From Acheta domesticus (lineage: Eukaryota > Arthropoda > Insecta > Orthoptera > Gryllidae), in NCBI GenBank assembly GCA_031308135.1, contig JAHLJT010003656.1, positions 70,636,984-70,700,983 of the forward strand: 64,000 nt of DNA. The letters are read 5' to 3'. The translations under genes and the position numbers were made by a program. Positions 55,326 through 64,000 of the stretch are shown piece after piece (the first letter of the stretch is position 1; each line of letters begins with the position of its first letter). The notes below the pieces were generated by a model, which saw only the letters and a program-made list of their open reading frames with translations, did not search any database and was not told the DNA's origin.

Positions 55326-55544
55326 CGGAACACGTACGTATATACGGAGTAATATACGATGTATAGGGGAAGTTATGTACTGTTCCGCGAAAAAATGGCG
55401 AATTTTCGGCAGAAAAGAATTCGTTGCCGGGCCGTGATAACGAAAAAGTGGATAAATACAGTTATTAAATTAAGAAAAAATCCCCTAACACGTGGTGTAG
55501 CCAGAACCCTCTTTCGTGGGTCCTTGATACCGAAAAACCAATTT
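55326..55544. other. Unannotated interval
   Basis: No supported feature. The GAAAAAATGGCGAATTTTCGG at 55388 resembles sequence at 33940. Confidence 0.2.
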
Positions 55545-56230
55545 AAAGCAAGACGTCCGTCCGTCCGTCTGTCCGGTGTATGTGAACAAAACTAGGGCCT
55601 AAACTATGCATATGAGTTTTTTTCCAAATTGCATAAACCCCTGTCTATCGGGCCTGAGTCGAAGCTCTGATATTTTAAAAAAGCATTCATTAATTTTTGA
55701 GGGTGCTTTACATGAAGCCCCCCCGGACATTTAAAATTTTTTTTTAAAAAACGGCTCCAAATTTGTTCTTTAAACTTCTTTTGAGAAGATAGTAAAATAC
55801 ACTTATTAACATGGCATAGGTCCGATTTTCACGGATAACTCTCTGTTCTTAAAAATTGAAAAAGTTTGAATTTTTTCAGCGTCATGCTAGAGCTACAAAA
55901 TTGCAGATAGAGATTTTTCCTTCAAATAAAGTTTTTCCAAATTCTGTCGTAATTTAAAAAATGACGGAAAACAAGATTTTCTCAAAAACGGCTACAAAGC
56001 TTTTCTTAAACTTTTGCCAGGGATAGTGCTAAATATACTCTATCAGATGACATAAACATCATATTGCTTTATACGTTGTTTTTTTCAAAAATTACAAAAA
56101 TGTATTTTTTTACTTGTCTCTAACGTCATTAAAATATTCATTATAGGCGTATTTCATTGTTCAGTGTGTTTCTTAATACACATAATCTTCAGAGTATCTC
56201 TAATGTTGGTTTTGAAATGTACATAAGTGG
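55545..56230. repeat. GTCC repeat followed by a diverged tandem duplication (about 240 bp)
   Basis: A short (GTCC)n at 55556-55576 precedes two related blocks. AAAAACGGCTCCAAATTTG at 55747 and CAAAAACGGCTACAAAGC at 55984 are each followed, at the same spacing, by TCTTTAAACTT/TCTTAAACTTTT, an A-rich GATAGT block and ACATGGCATA/AGATGACATA. Two old copies of a unit of roughly 237 bp. Nature unknown. Confidence 0.55.
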
Positions 56231-56799
56231 ACTATAACCGTTGAGTATAAGGGAACAGAATTGGCAAATTTTCTGAAATGTTCGAACCAAATTTCCTCAA
56301 AAACTATGGAAAATTTTTACCGAAATTCTCAACAATGGAAAAGAGTACAATTCTCTCCCATATTTCAAAAGTTTGATTTCGACCAAGATATTTTGGGGTC
56401 CAAAAATCGAAATAATGCTGAAAAATGTTCGGAATGAAAAGTGTCAATTGCACCGAAAAAAAGTAAACTATCCCGTTAATTGAAAAGTTTTCTAAATATT
56501 TTGTTTTATAACATTTTCTCGACTTACCGCAAATGTGATTTTTTGGTATTCGCTCACTTTGGGAATTCGCCACCTGTGAATGGTCACTACCACTTGTGCA
56601 TGGAATTCACTACCTGTGAAGTACCTCAGTATCCACATTACGTAGCAGATTTATTATGTGTACACCCAGTTGGTGGTTGAAAGGAATGTAACTTTGTGTA
56701 TATGTTTATATAAAATTTAAATGTGTTTACTGTATCCAGATAGTATATATTAATTGTGTTTGGTAGTTTAATGTAATATTGTCTTCTCTCTCGGTTATA
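56231..56799. other. Probable upstream part of a decayed Penelope-type element, unresolved
   Basis: AT-rich and without recognisable protein. It contains CACCTGTGAATGGTCACTACC and GTGCATGGAATTCACTACCTG as a local duplication around 56569-56620. Its only link with Penelope elements is the 3' motif that follows. Confidence 0.25.
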
Positions 56800-56850
56800 T
56801 ATAGCCCTGAGGATGAAAATATATTTTCCGGAACGTTGGCAAACAGCCAT
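56800..56850 (+). ncRNA. Degenerate hammerhead-like Penelope 3' motif
   Basis: CCTGAGGA (core CTGAGGA at 56807-56813), T, GAAAAT-AT-ATTTTC hairpin (56815-56828), C, GGAACGTTGGC. The layout equals that at 19896-19925 (CTGATGA, T, hairpin, GAAACGTTGTGG), but both conserved strands carry one substitution, so catalytic competence is unlikely. Confidence 0.4.
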
Positions 56851-57329
56851 GGTTTAAATTAATTTTGCTCCACTAACCAACTAATCCCCGTTAATCAGAC
56901 TCCAATTTCATGCATGTGAATAAGAAATGTACCTTAACCTGGGTTCAAGAAGTTAGGAAAAATATGGGTAGTAACATTGTAAAAGAAGAAACAATGAGAG
57001 AGTGAGATTTTGAAAACAAATTGCAAAGAATTGAAGGGTGATAATGAGGCAAGGAGAGGAAAACTGGTGCAATATGGTGCGAAGAGCTGAAAATGAAACT
57101 TGGGAAGATGAAGGAATACTGGAGAAAGAAGAAAGAGCGACTTAAAAGGAACTGTCGAAACAGTCTTGTGGTCCCTAGATGACCCTAACGAAGAAAGAAA
57201 GAAGTTACATAAGGAGTAAATTCATTGAAAACAATGAATAATGTGCAACTAACTCGAAAAACTAGCAGCAAGTAAGAATACAACGCTTGTTAAAAAATCG
57301 AAAAAATGAATATATTTTAATGAAATTTA
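56851..57329. other. Unannotated interval
   Basis: A purine-rich stretch (57000-57210, GAAGAAAGAAAG type). No gene recognised. Confidence 0.3.
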
Positions 57330-57339
57330 CAGGTTAAGT

Positions 57340-57860
57340 TCCAAAATATGTTATCATTTCTCCATATAATCACCGTTGAGATCAATGCACTTTTGAAGCC
57401 TGAGCACCAGCTTTTGTATACCCTCGTGCACACCTTTTGCTCCGCCTCTTTTAGTCACTTTTTCACAATCTTCATGACATCCTCATCATTAGAAAATCGC
57501 TGTCAACCCAAGAACTTATTCAGTTTGGTGAAAAGATTGTAATACGAGGGTGCCAGGACCGGAGAGTGGAGTGGGTGATTCACAATGTCCCACCCAAACG
57601 TCGCGAGAAGTTCCTGAATAAGCCGGGCAGTATGGAGTTTGGCGTTGTCATGAAGGAGTGACACACCACGAGTCAGCATCCCTCATCTTCTATCTTTGAT
57701 TTTTGTTTCAACTTTTGTAGGGTCTAACAGTATTCAACAACATTAATGGTGGTTTCTTTGGGCATGAAATCGACCAACAAGATATCATTCCGGCCCCAAA
57801 AGACTGATGCAGACAATTTTTATCTGTGATAGTTGAATTTTTTTGTTGGCTAATGGGTAT
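57340..57860 (-). pseudogene. Mariner transposase, catalytic domain, decayed
   Basis: The minus strand reads, across frameshifts, VFWGRNDILLVDFMPKETTI, INVVEYC followed by a stop, HDNAKLHTARLIQELLATFG (the HDNA..H motif), WDIVNHPLHSPVLAPSYYNL (the YSPDLAPSDYHLF motif, here with the catalytic Asp of SPDL changed to Val), FTKLNKFLG, a stop, QRFSNDEDVMKIVKK, and a GDYMEK-like C-terminus near 57380. This is the second half of a mariner transposase of the lineage with the HPPYSPDLAPSDYHLF block. The catalytic substitution plus stops show it is inactive. Confidence 0.85.
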
Positions 57861-58221
57861 GGCACACCTGCGCCAATATTACCCATTGGTAATATTCTGA
57901 CAATTCATTACTTCGAATCCGTAGGTATCCACAAGCTGGCAATGAATACTGCCCGCCGATTCGTTGCGCAAAGTGAGGAGACAAATGACAGCGAATGTCA
58001 CATTAGCGGTACGTGGAGCAAACGGGCGACGACCTTGATGACGTGATAAGCTCCTGCAGCAACATTTTGTAATGAAGTGAGTCGCTTAATGTCTTATTAT
58101 GACCGTTAAGAAACAGTCTCTACGATATGGGTGCCAATGTTGAAAAAAATATTCCCCAGTGTCCTACACAGCCCTTGATTCTTACTTTGTCCCTCGTAAT
58201 AAAATTTGTGTTACCACTTAA

Positions 58222-58894
58222 CCCTTTCCCGCCCGTATTTCAGTACTGCATATCTCCAGAAAGTACCCTATTAATTGAGGAAAATGAAAGAAAATGGAGC
58301 GGTTTACAAAAAATGCCTACCCATTACTGCCCAGCGTCACCATCTTGTAACGGCAAAGGCATAAAAGCATCGTTTCGATGGCTGTGTAATGATTTGCAAA
58401 TTGTATTTCTGCAATAGACGTAGACGTCCTAGAAGAAACACATAAGCATGTTTCTTCATTCCTGAAAGCTAGATGTTATTGAGTCCTGCCAGACACCTCC
58501 AAAGACTCCTATGCGCGCACGAACGCGACAGCAATGGGCGAGCGCCATGCAAACAAAATCATTCTGGGCACTAATGGATTAAAATGCAAATGTAAACGTA
58601 TGGACATGAAATTTTCAGGAAATGAAGAAAACATTAATCAGTGTGTGCTAGTTGTCCACTTCAACATTGTTTCTTGGTGATACTGCAAAAAACATCCCAC
58701 CCGGCGAAGAGATAAGTAACATTTTTTGCATTTCCAAGTAGTTTGCACACCTCTGTCTGGTACTTTCTTCTCTAAAGAGCTGTAATATTCTCCCCAGATA
58801 AGTTGTAGAACACGACGAAAACGTCGACGGGTGTTTTCGGGCGCTAAGGGGCGGTAGGGCAACTTCCTCGTCGGGCGCTTAGGGCGGGAAAGGG
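58222..58894 (-). mobile_element. piggyBac element, internally deleted, TTAA-flanked
   Basis: TTAA at 58218-58221 and 58895-58898. The left end is CCCTTTCCCGCCC and the right end, reverse-complemented, is CCCTTTCCCGCCC, a perfect 13-bp TIR. The right subterminal region repeats GGGCGCTAAGGGGCGG and TCGGGCGCTTAGGGCGG. Length 673 bp, against the 2-3 kb usual for autonomous piggyBac elements. The minus strand retains the C-terminal cysteine-rich domain of the transposase. Confidence 0.9.
58638..58862 (-). pseudogene. piggyBac transposase C-terminal cysteine-rich domain remnant
   Basis: A 74-codon minus-strand frame whose second half reads RGVQTTWKCKKCYLSLRRVG then CFLQYHQ. C-x2-C followed by C-F-x2-Y-H is the end of the zinc-binding cysteine-rich domain that closes piggyBac transposases (T.Y.C..C..PLC..PCF..YH). 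The first 40 codons, close to the terminal repeat, look non-homologous and may derive from the 5' end of the element. The catalytic DDD domain is gone. Confidence 0.75.
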
Positions 58895-58899
58895 TTAAG

Positions 58900-59589
58900 G
58901 GTTAAACAAATGTGGCGTCATACGGTGTAATCAAAACAGACGAGAGTGGGTTGTAATAACAGTGCGTTTATTCATAAACTAGACCGTAGTCACAAATAAC
59001 AAATTTCACTGCCTACAATTAACTAATCCCTTAATAGATCCCACTACTAGGAGAGATTTTAATCGAACGGCTACCACACCGCTCTACATCTGAGACCTAA
59101 TGCATGTCTCGCTCGTCACGACAATGAATTGCCGGCCCCTTGCCCACGTGCGCCACTCGCACAAACTTACGCACAATCGCACGCTGACGCTGCTGAGAAA
59201 CAAGAAGAAGGAGGCCTTGCTTTCGTGCCCTTATATAGGCCATTCGCCGCCCCAATTGCCTCCGCGCCGTATCCGCGCTAGGCAGAAATGCCCAATGCGT
59301 CATCTTCTGCGCCCTTTGTTTAACTTCCTGCTCTGCGCAGATAGTCACCGTTTGAGCGCGCCACGACGCCACACGAAATGAAGCAACCAAACTGATTTGC
59401 GTTTGCGTGGACGGTGCCGTGGTCGCCCCTGCTCTCGCAGGGCTCCCTTCCCGCGCTGATAGCGGCGCGGGTGCGCACTGGTCGCGCTGCGTCATGTCAG
59501 CGCTGTCGCTCCGGGGGTCATCCAACCTGCCGCCGCGCCGCCAGGGCTCTCGCCGCCGCGCCGGCGCTTGCACAACGCCACGCAGGTTG
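58900..59589. other. Unannotated interval, GC-richer from 59100
   Basis: Open frames overlap on both strands from 59097 to 59590 (158 codons minus; 93 and 62 plus). The sequence is not simple repeat, but I recognise no family and neither strand has supporting motifs. Confidence 0.3.
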
Positions 59590-59594
59590 GCGTA

Positions 59595-59625
59595 GGAGGA
59601 GGAGGAGGAGGAGGCGGCGGCGACT
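59595..59625. repeat. (GGA)n/(GGC)n trinucleotide run
   Basis: GGAGGAGGAGGAGGAGGAGG followed by CGGCGGCG. Confidence 0.85.
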
Positions 59626-59751
59626 GATGACGCAATGGTGGCTTCACTTGCGCCAGAGCTTCTCTTCTTCCCCTTGTTCTGTTTTCCTCTTCTCCGTCCT
59701 ATTTTTGCTTTTCAATCACGTTATCTTATCTGTATACATTTTCTGTATCAT

Positions 59752-59880
59752 CTTCTTCTCCTCCTCCATCTCCTTTCCTCCTCCTCCTCCTTCTTCTTCA
59801 CCTTCTTCTTTTTCTCCTTCTTCTTCTTCTTCTTCTCCTCTTCCTTCACCTTCTTCTTCTGCTTTTGCTTTCGTACTTCC
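59752..59880. repeat. TTC/TCC polypyrimidine tract
   Basis: About 130 bases of almost pure pyrimidine on the plus strand (TCTTCTTCTTCTTC, TCCTCCTCC). Open frames over it are Phe/Ser/Pro repeats. Confidence 0.92.
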
Positions 59881-60171
59881 TTTTTTCGCCTTTCAATAAT
59901 TCTTGTAACAATTCTCTTGATACCAACCTGCTCATTAAAACGCTTTCATTGTCTTCTTTTGGTAGTGGTGTTCGTCGTTTTTCTTGATAATGTGTTGTAG
60001 CTGTTTGTGTAGAATGCAATTTCTGTAGAATCTGTTTACGTGCAAAACAGCTACATGATTTTAATCAGATAAATCTAAAATATTCTTTGAAATTGAAAAT
60101 GTATTAATTCCATGTATTCTTTATTAAATATTCGAAGTATTGACAGTCCACTCTCTTCAAAATGTTTTACT

Positions 60172-60420
60172 TATACTGCGATTTTTCAAACTTTGCCCCT
60201 CGAGGCCCGTCTTCACGATGGAATATGTCACGGTATTTCGCGACGTTCTCAGACGTGCTGCCCATATCGTATGATCGCGACCGTATCAAGCATTACTTGC
60301 GATCATGCGACTTTTAGCGGCACGCGGAGGAAAGACGCGAAATGCCGTGTGATATTCCATTGTGGTCATAGGGGTTTTAGGGGCTTGAGGGGCTTGAGGA
60401 GTTAGAAAAATCGCACTATA
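60172..60420. mobile_element. Hairpin (near-palindromic) MITE of about 249 bp
   Basis: The two halves are reverse complements of each other over nearly the entire length. TATACTGCGATTTTTC pairs with GAAAAATCGCACTATA (one gap/mismatch each). Further in, GATGGAATATGTCACGGTAT is mirrored by ATGCCGTGTGATATTCCATT, and CGTATGATCGCGAC by TTGCGATCATGCG, closing at about 60296. TA borders fit a Tc1/mariner-type MITE, but the target duplication is not certain. A transcript would form a long, imperfect hairpin. Confidence 0.85.
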
Positions 60421-61765
60421 TTGTCTAGCGTTTCTCTTTTCAGGAAAATTTGAGGAAGTTTGTTTACTTGCAGCCATTTAGTCGACAAAGCAAATTAATA
60501 TGTCTGTCAATAAAGAGGCATCTTTTTGGGTGTTACCTTTGTTTGTTTTCCAAATTTTCGTAAAGGTTCTAGTTTTTGTAACATTCACAAACACACAGTA
60601 TTTACAAGTCACCATTCGTACTAAACCTTTTTTGAATTATTTATAGCGGAGAGACGTTTCCGCACTATTCGGCACATTTTTATCACGGCACTCGCAGCTG
60701 CTTTTTTGTTTTGGCCGGTAAGGTTCAAAGCTCTAAACGGTGTATCGAAATTTTCTGTTTTGTTCTTAGTGTTTACGGTAATTTTCGGGGTCTTTGTTTC
60801 ACAATCGGTTAGATAGGGTCTGAATGACTCAGTAGTTATCCAGCAAAGGAAAAAATGTCAAGCTTTGGTCTGTGCCTGAAGCGACTTGAGACGGGAAGTA
60901 ATGACATTTGGAATCATCGCCAAGAACATTGACTCGGGACACGTCATGGTCGTGAACAGAGCTTCTGCAATGTTAATTTCTGCATGCACTAGAATGACCA
61001 TTGCTCATTTGAATTTTCAAACGGGTTTTAAGAGTTTAAGTTTGCTACTTGCGAGATGCTTATATTATCGTTTCTGTATATTAAAATTGTTATTCTTGTG
61101 TATACACACTTCATTTCAATGAACATGAATCATAATAAGAAAAGTATCTCAAAAAATGGGAGTTGGACGCACGGACACATTCCCTTGTACTACTAATGAA
61201 CTTGATAAAATTCTAGTATATCAGTTTTACTAAGAGTTTGTTGTTAATTACTACATTTACAGACATACACGCGTTAAGTTCGAAATTATCCACGAATAGG
61301 ACAGCAAAAGCGACACTTTGCATATTAACCCACCAAAAATTAGGCAGTGATAAACGAAAGGATTGGTCTTTTAAAACAGTTCTCTTCTGATTTTTACATC
61401 TTGTGCTCTGAAACGTAATAATGCAATCTTGGAAATAAAGATGTGGATTCCCGCATTTGATCAGTTTGTTTTAGATTTTTATGACATTGGGGTTGTGGAT
61501 GGGATGGGGGATGGGTAGTAGCGCAAAGTGCTCAGACTTAAAAGATTATTTATAAAAATGCTATTATCAAAATTATTAACAACTATCCTGTTAAAATCAA
61601 AGCTACAGTATGTTAGACAATTATAAGAACAGGAAAAAGGAAACAAAGAAGAAAAAGAGCCAAGAAACCGATTTGAAGTAAGAGATGGTTCCTTTGAAAA
61701 TAAAAACCCTAGGTTAAAGTCGGAAGCTTACAGCTTGTCCCGGCTGGAGCGGTGCCCAGCTTCTA
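60421..61765. other. 1.3 kb interval without features
   Basis: No gene or element recognised. ATGGGATGGGGGATGGG at 61498-61517 is a local G-rich duplication. Confidence 0.3.
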
Positions 61766-61768
61766 GGG

Positions 61769-61946
61769 CAGGGTTGTCAAGGTCGATGCCACGAGTGCCA
61801 CGATGAAATCTCCCCTTCACAACAGAAAACGCCATCCCCATTGTAAAACGGTGGGGTTACTAATAGTTTCCCTTCCCGACGCTAGTTGCGCAGATTTGCT
61901 CGAGGCAAGCTACGGAGCCACGACGTAGAAGACCTTGACACTACTG
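61769..61946 (+). mobile_element. hAT-1 MITE, copy 2
   Basis: Termini CAGGGTTGTCAAGGTC and, reverse-complemented, CAGTAGTGTCAAGGTC. Flanks TTCTAGGG (61761-61768) and TTCTAGAG (61947-61954) match at 7 of 8. Internally it shares ATGCCACGAGTGCCACGA, CGCCATCCCCATTGTAAAAC and TTCCCGACGCTAGTTGCGC with copy 1, but is 60 bases shorter through internal deletions. Confidence 0.9.
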
Positions 61947-61957
61947 TTCTAGAGGAT

Positions 61958-62135
61958 AACTGATTGAGGATAATCCCCGCAATCAGGCGTAGGTCGACGC
62001 CGGTTGTCGCCATCGCTGGATAGCGAGCTGGGGATGATCACCGCCACCTCCTGCCATAAAACCATGCACTTCACTTACGGGACTAATGGCACTTAGCAGT
62101 TGACGCGCTCGGAATCACTAATCCATCAATCAAAC
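61958..62135 (+). mobile_element. SINE-1 copy F, 5'-truncated, opposite orientation
   Basis: AGGTCGACGCCGG, GATGATCACCGCCACC, CACTTACGGGACTAATGGC and CAGTTGACGCGCTCGGAATC reproduce the 3' half of SINE-1 on the plus strand and end in CACTAATCCATCAATCAA, the AATC-type tail. The head and first half are missing. Confidence 0.75.
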
Positions 62136-62203
62136 CCTAGGGTCATGTTGCTCCTTTCCACCCCACCCTGATTACAACTCTAGGATTAACCCTTCCTTTA
62201 GAC

Positions 62204-62603
62204 CAGGGATGTCCAACTGGCGGCCTGCAATGCCATAGATTTTGGCCTGCGAAAGGTTATTAGTCAAAACTGGAAGTCCTTTGCTTCTACGTTGGGCGAG
62301 AACATTGCGCGCCTTGTCGGGGTCAATACCTCCCTTAATGTAAAGATAGGTTGTTTAGATTTTAGATTTTTTCTTGTAAATTCAGAAATTCAAAATCATT
62401 CCAATGTATTGCTCTGCATTATGCATAGTACGACATGATATCACACATGGTTCCGTCCCTCCCTGCCTGTTTGAAAGCAGGCGGGCAAACTGACGAGATC
62501 AACAATACGAAGGAGTCAAGGAATCGTCCGAGTAGAAATGGCCCGCCAGCATATTAAAGGTTTCAGTTCTGGCCCTTGAGGCCTTGAAAGTTGGACACCC
62601 CTG
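62204..62603. mobile_element. hAT-2 element, 400 bp
   Basis: Left end CAGGGATGTCCAACTGGCGG and right end, reverse-complemented, CAGGGGTGTCCAACTTTCAA, with GGCC shared further in. CAGGGGTGTCCAA termini are typical of Charlie/Tip100-like hAT elements. Flanks CTTTAGAC and TTTTAGGG share five of eight bases, consistent with an eroded duplication. No coding capacity recognised. Confidence 0.8.
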
Positions 62604-62618
62604 TTTTAGGGTTTACAC

Positions 62619-62851
62619 CAGTCGTGTCAAGTTCTTCTACTGGTAGCTGTGTCACGCGTCGTGGCATCGTAGCATGCCAAGAGCTTCTCTGCGCAACTAG
62701 CGTCGGGAAGGGATCTAGTAGTAACCCCGCCGTTTTACAATAGGGATGGCGTTGTCTCTGGTGACGGGGTGATGAACTGTGTGGAGGGGCGATTTCGTCA
62801 TGGAACTCGTACCATGATCTCCCACTCGTGGCATCGACCTTGACAACATTG
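62619..62851 (-). mobile_element. hAT-1 MITE, copy 3 (inverted), perfect 8-bp TSD
   Basis: Flanked by GTTTACAC on both sides (62611-62618, 62852-62859). Termini CAGTCGTGTCAAGTTC and, reverse-complemented, CAATGTTGTCAAGGTC. The internal sequence is copy 1 in reverse: GTCGTGGCATCGTAGCATGC, TAACCCCGCCGTTTTACAAT, GGGATGGCGTTGTCTCTGGT. Length 233 bp. Its left duplication starts 7 bases after the end of hAT-2. Confidence 0.93.
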
Positions 62852-62879
62852 GTTTACACTAAGTTTATTTTGTCACCCC

Positions 62880-63230
62880 CGTGCATTAGCGCGCGCGTGT
62901 GTGGAGTACTGTGAATGAAACGCTGGAGTGAATGGACGTCACCGCGACGCTGCGCGCTTCCACTCGCGCATGGGTGGGGGGGCAGGAGGGCGGTGCAGGG
63001 GAAGGGGCGGGGCGCGGCGCGGAAGTGGGGCGGAGGCGACGGTGGCAGCGGCGGCGAGAGAGAGACGCGGAAAGAGAGAGTGCGAGCGGAGAGAGTGCGA
63101 GACGTCGCCGCCGGGGAGAGAGAGAAAGAGGGCGTGCGCGAGGAAAAGCAGGAGGAGCCGCGGAGAGGGAGTGGGAGAAGGAGAGAGCGTTCCTGCTGCC
63201 CTCAGGCAGTGGAGCGGCGGCACACAATGG
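62880..63230. other. GC- and purine-rich islet
   Basis: G/A-rich plus strand (GAGAGAGA, GCGGCGGCGAGAG, GGAAAGAGAG), with CpG-rich ends. Five overlapping open frames on both strands are low-complexity Arg/Glu/Gly or Ser/Leu/Pro sequence. No gene supported. Confidence 0.4.
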
Positions 63231-64000
63231 GCCGAAACCGCACACAAAGGGGGAACACTCAAGGGCGTTACTATTGACTACCTTAGGGTGGCATCTCCTG
63301 CGGATATTTTCCAAGTTGATAGTAAAAACAAATTTTAAACATGTTGTAGTTGCCCGGCTTGCCACTTTTCAGGCATAGAAATTACATTAAAAAAACCGTC
63401 CACTAAAATACTTATTTTATTTTTTACAAGCTGATCTCGTGCGATTACATGGCGCAGAAGAGCTGTAGAAAACGTATGACAGAAAATATTGTATATCCAT
63501 GAACATATATTAAGTTTTATATTTACCAAGATCTTTACACATATATACGTGGATATTGTTTTGACCTAAATCACCAAAACCTGCTATCAACCTTACCTTA
63601 ATGTATCGACTGAAATTTTTAATGTCATCACTGAAATATTTATATAACGGGACATTTTTTAGATACTTAAGAAGAAGGAGAAGAAGAAATCCCTGATATT
63701 TGATGTTTTCTATAGATATTACAACAACGATATATATCAGAAAATACGTCGAATATTTACAATTGATAGTCACACATAATCGGTTTAAATACTACATAAC
63801 ACAATGTCTGTAAGCAAGACCAACTGCTCTTCCATTTCCCGCGAACCTACTAAGTTGCGCTTAAACGCCATCTTCCCGCTTCCATTCTATACGGACATTT
63901 CGAACAACGCAAATTTCGTAAATTTTTTAGTAAAGGAAATCTGCGATCTATTCACCGAAGTGACATCCACTCCTAATTTTGTTCTCTTTCTTTTGGAATC
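63231..64000. other. AT-rich right end, no features
   Basis: No coding or element signal that I can support. Confidence 0.3.

Noticed and set aside
59097..59573. 158-codon minus-strand frame as a protein-coding exon
   Set aside because: No recognised domain, competing plus-strand frames of similar length, and raised GC content. Left as unannotated.
1..64000. LTR retrotransposon or endogenous retrovirus
   Set aside because: I looked for long direct repeats with TG...CA ends, primer-binding sites and protease/integrase motifs and saw none. All retroelement proteins found are LINE or Penelope type.

Overview
The window looks like intergenic or intronic DNA from an arthropod, most probably an insect with a large, repeat-rich genome. 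The evidence is an AT-rich background broken by short GC/CpG-rich islets, no recognisable continuous host gene, and a dense population of decayed eukaryotic transposable elements: Jockey-clade and restriction-like-endonuclease (REL) non-LTR retrotransposons, a Penelope-like element, tRNA-derived SINEs, Tc1/mariner, pogo-type, hAT and piggyBac DNA transposons. I could not fix the order. The mixture would suit a polyneopteran such as a cockroach, termite, cricket or stick insect, but that is inference from general repeat flavour, not from a diagnostic gene.

Layout. 1-7 kb: a CpG islet, GGAC/GTCC-type simple repeats, a TC microsatellite, a 238-bp hAT MITE with a perfect 8-bp target duplication, and a roughly 211-bp tandem repeat interrupted by a 281-bp retroinsertion. 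7-19 kb: a TTAA-flanked piggyBac-type element, the first copy of a tRNA-derived SINE (called SINE-1 here), a decayed LINE reverse transcriptase, a 481-bp hAT element and a decayed mariner transposase. 18.8-26.7 kb is the centrepiece. A SINE-1 copy is broken by a Penelope-like element (14-bp target duplication, GIY-YIG endonuclease remnant, hammerhead-like motif) and by a 941-bp insert with a tRNA-type head (another 14-bp duplication). It abuts a 29-bp minisatellite with a 9-unit, 261-bp higher-order period. That array holds a 4.9-kb Jockey element, which itself holds an REL-type LINE. 27-40 kb: a GCCCTC hexanucleotide array, a pogo-type MITE, further SINE-1 copies, a mariner C-terminus and a Jockey reverse-transcriptase fragment. 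40-43 kb: nearly 3 kb of G-rich, strand-asymmetric low-complexity DNA ending in 193-bp and 25/26-bp tandem arrays. 43-58 kb: GC islets, a mariner palindrome, a TIR element containing a TA microsatellite, a long repeat shared with 27 kb, a second Penelope-type 3' motif and another mariner. 58-64 kb: a piggyBac remnant keeping its cysteine-rich C-terminus, a near-complete hairpin MITE, and a 1.1-kb cluster of three hAT elements plus a SINE-1 fragment.

No gene here works with another as a pathway. All recognisable proteins are broken transposon proteins. The mobile elements interact only by insertion into one another, which gives a readable relative chronology. GC islets at 0.1, 45.4, 47.7 and 54.2 kb are the only places where I would look for host promoters or first exons, and none carries proof of a gene.
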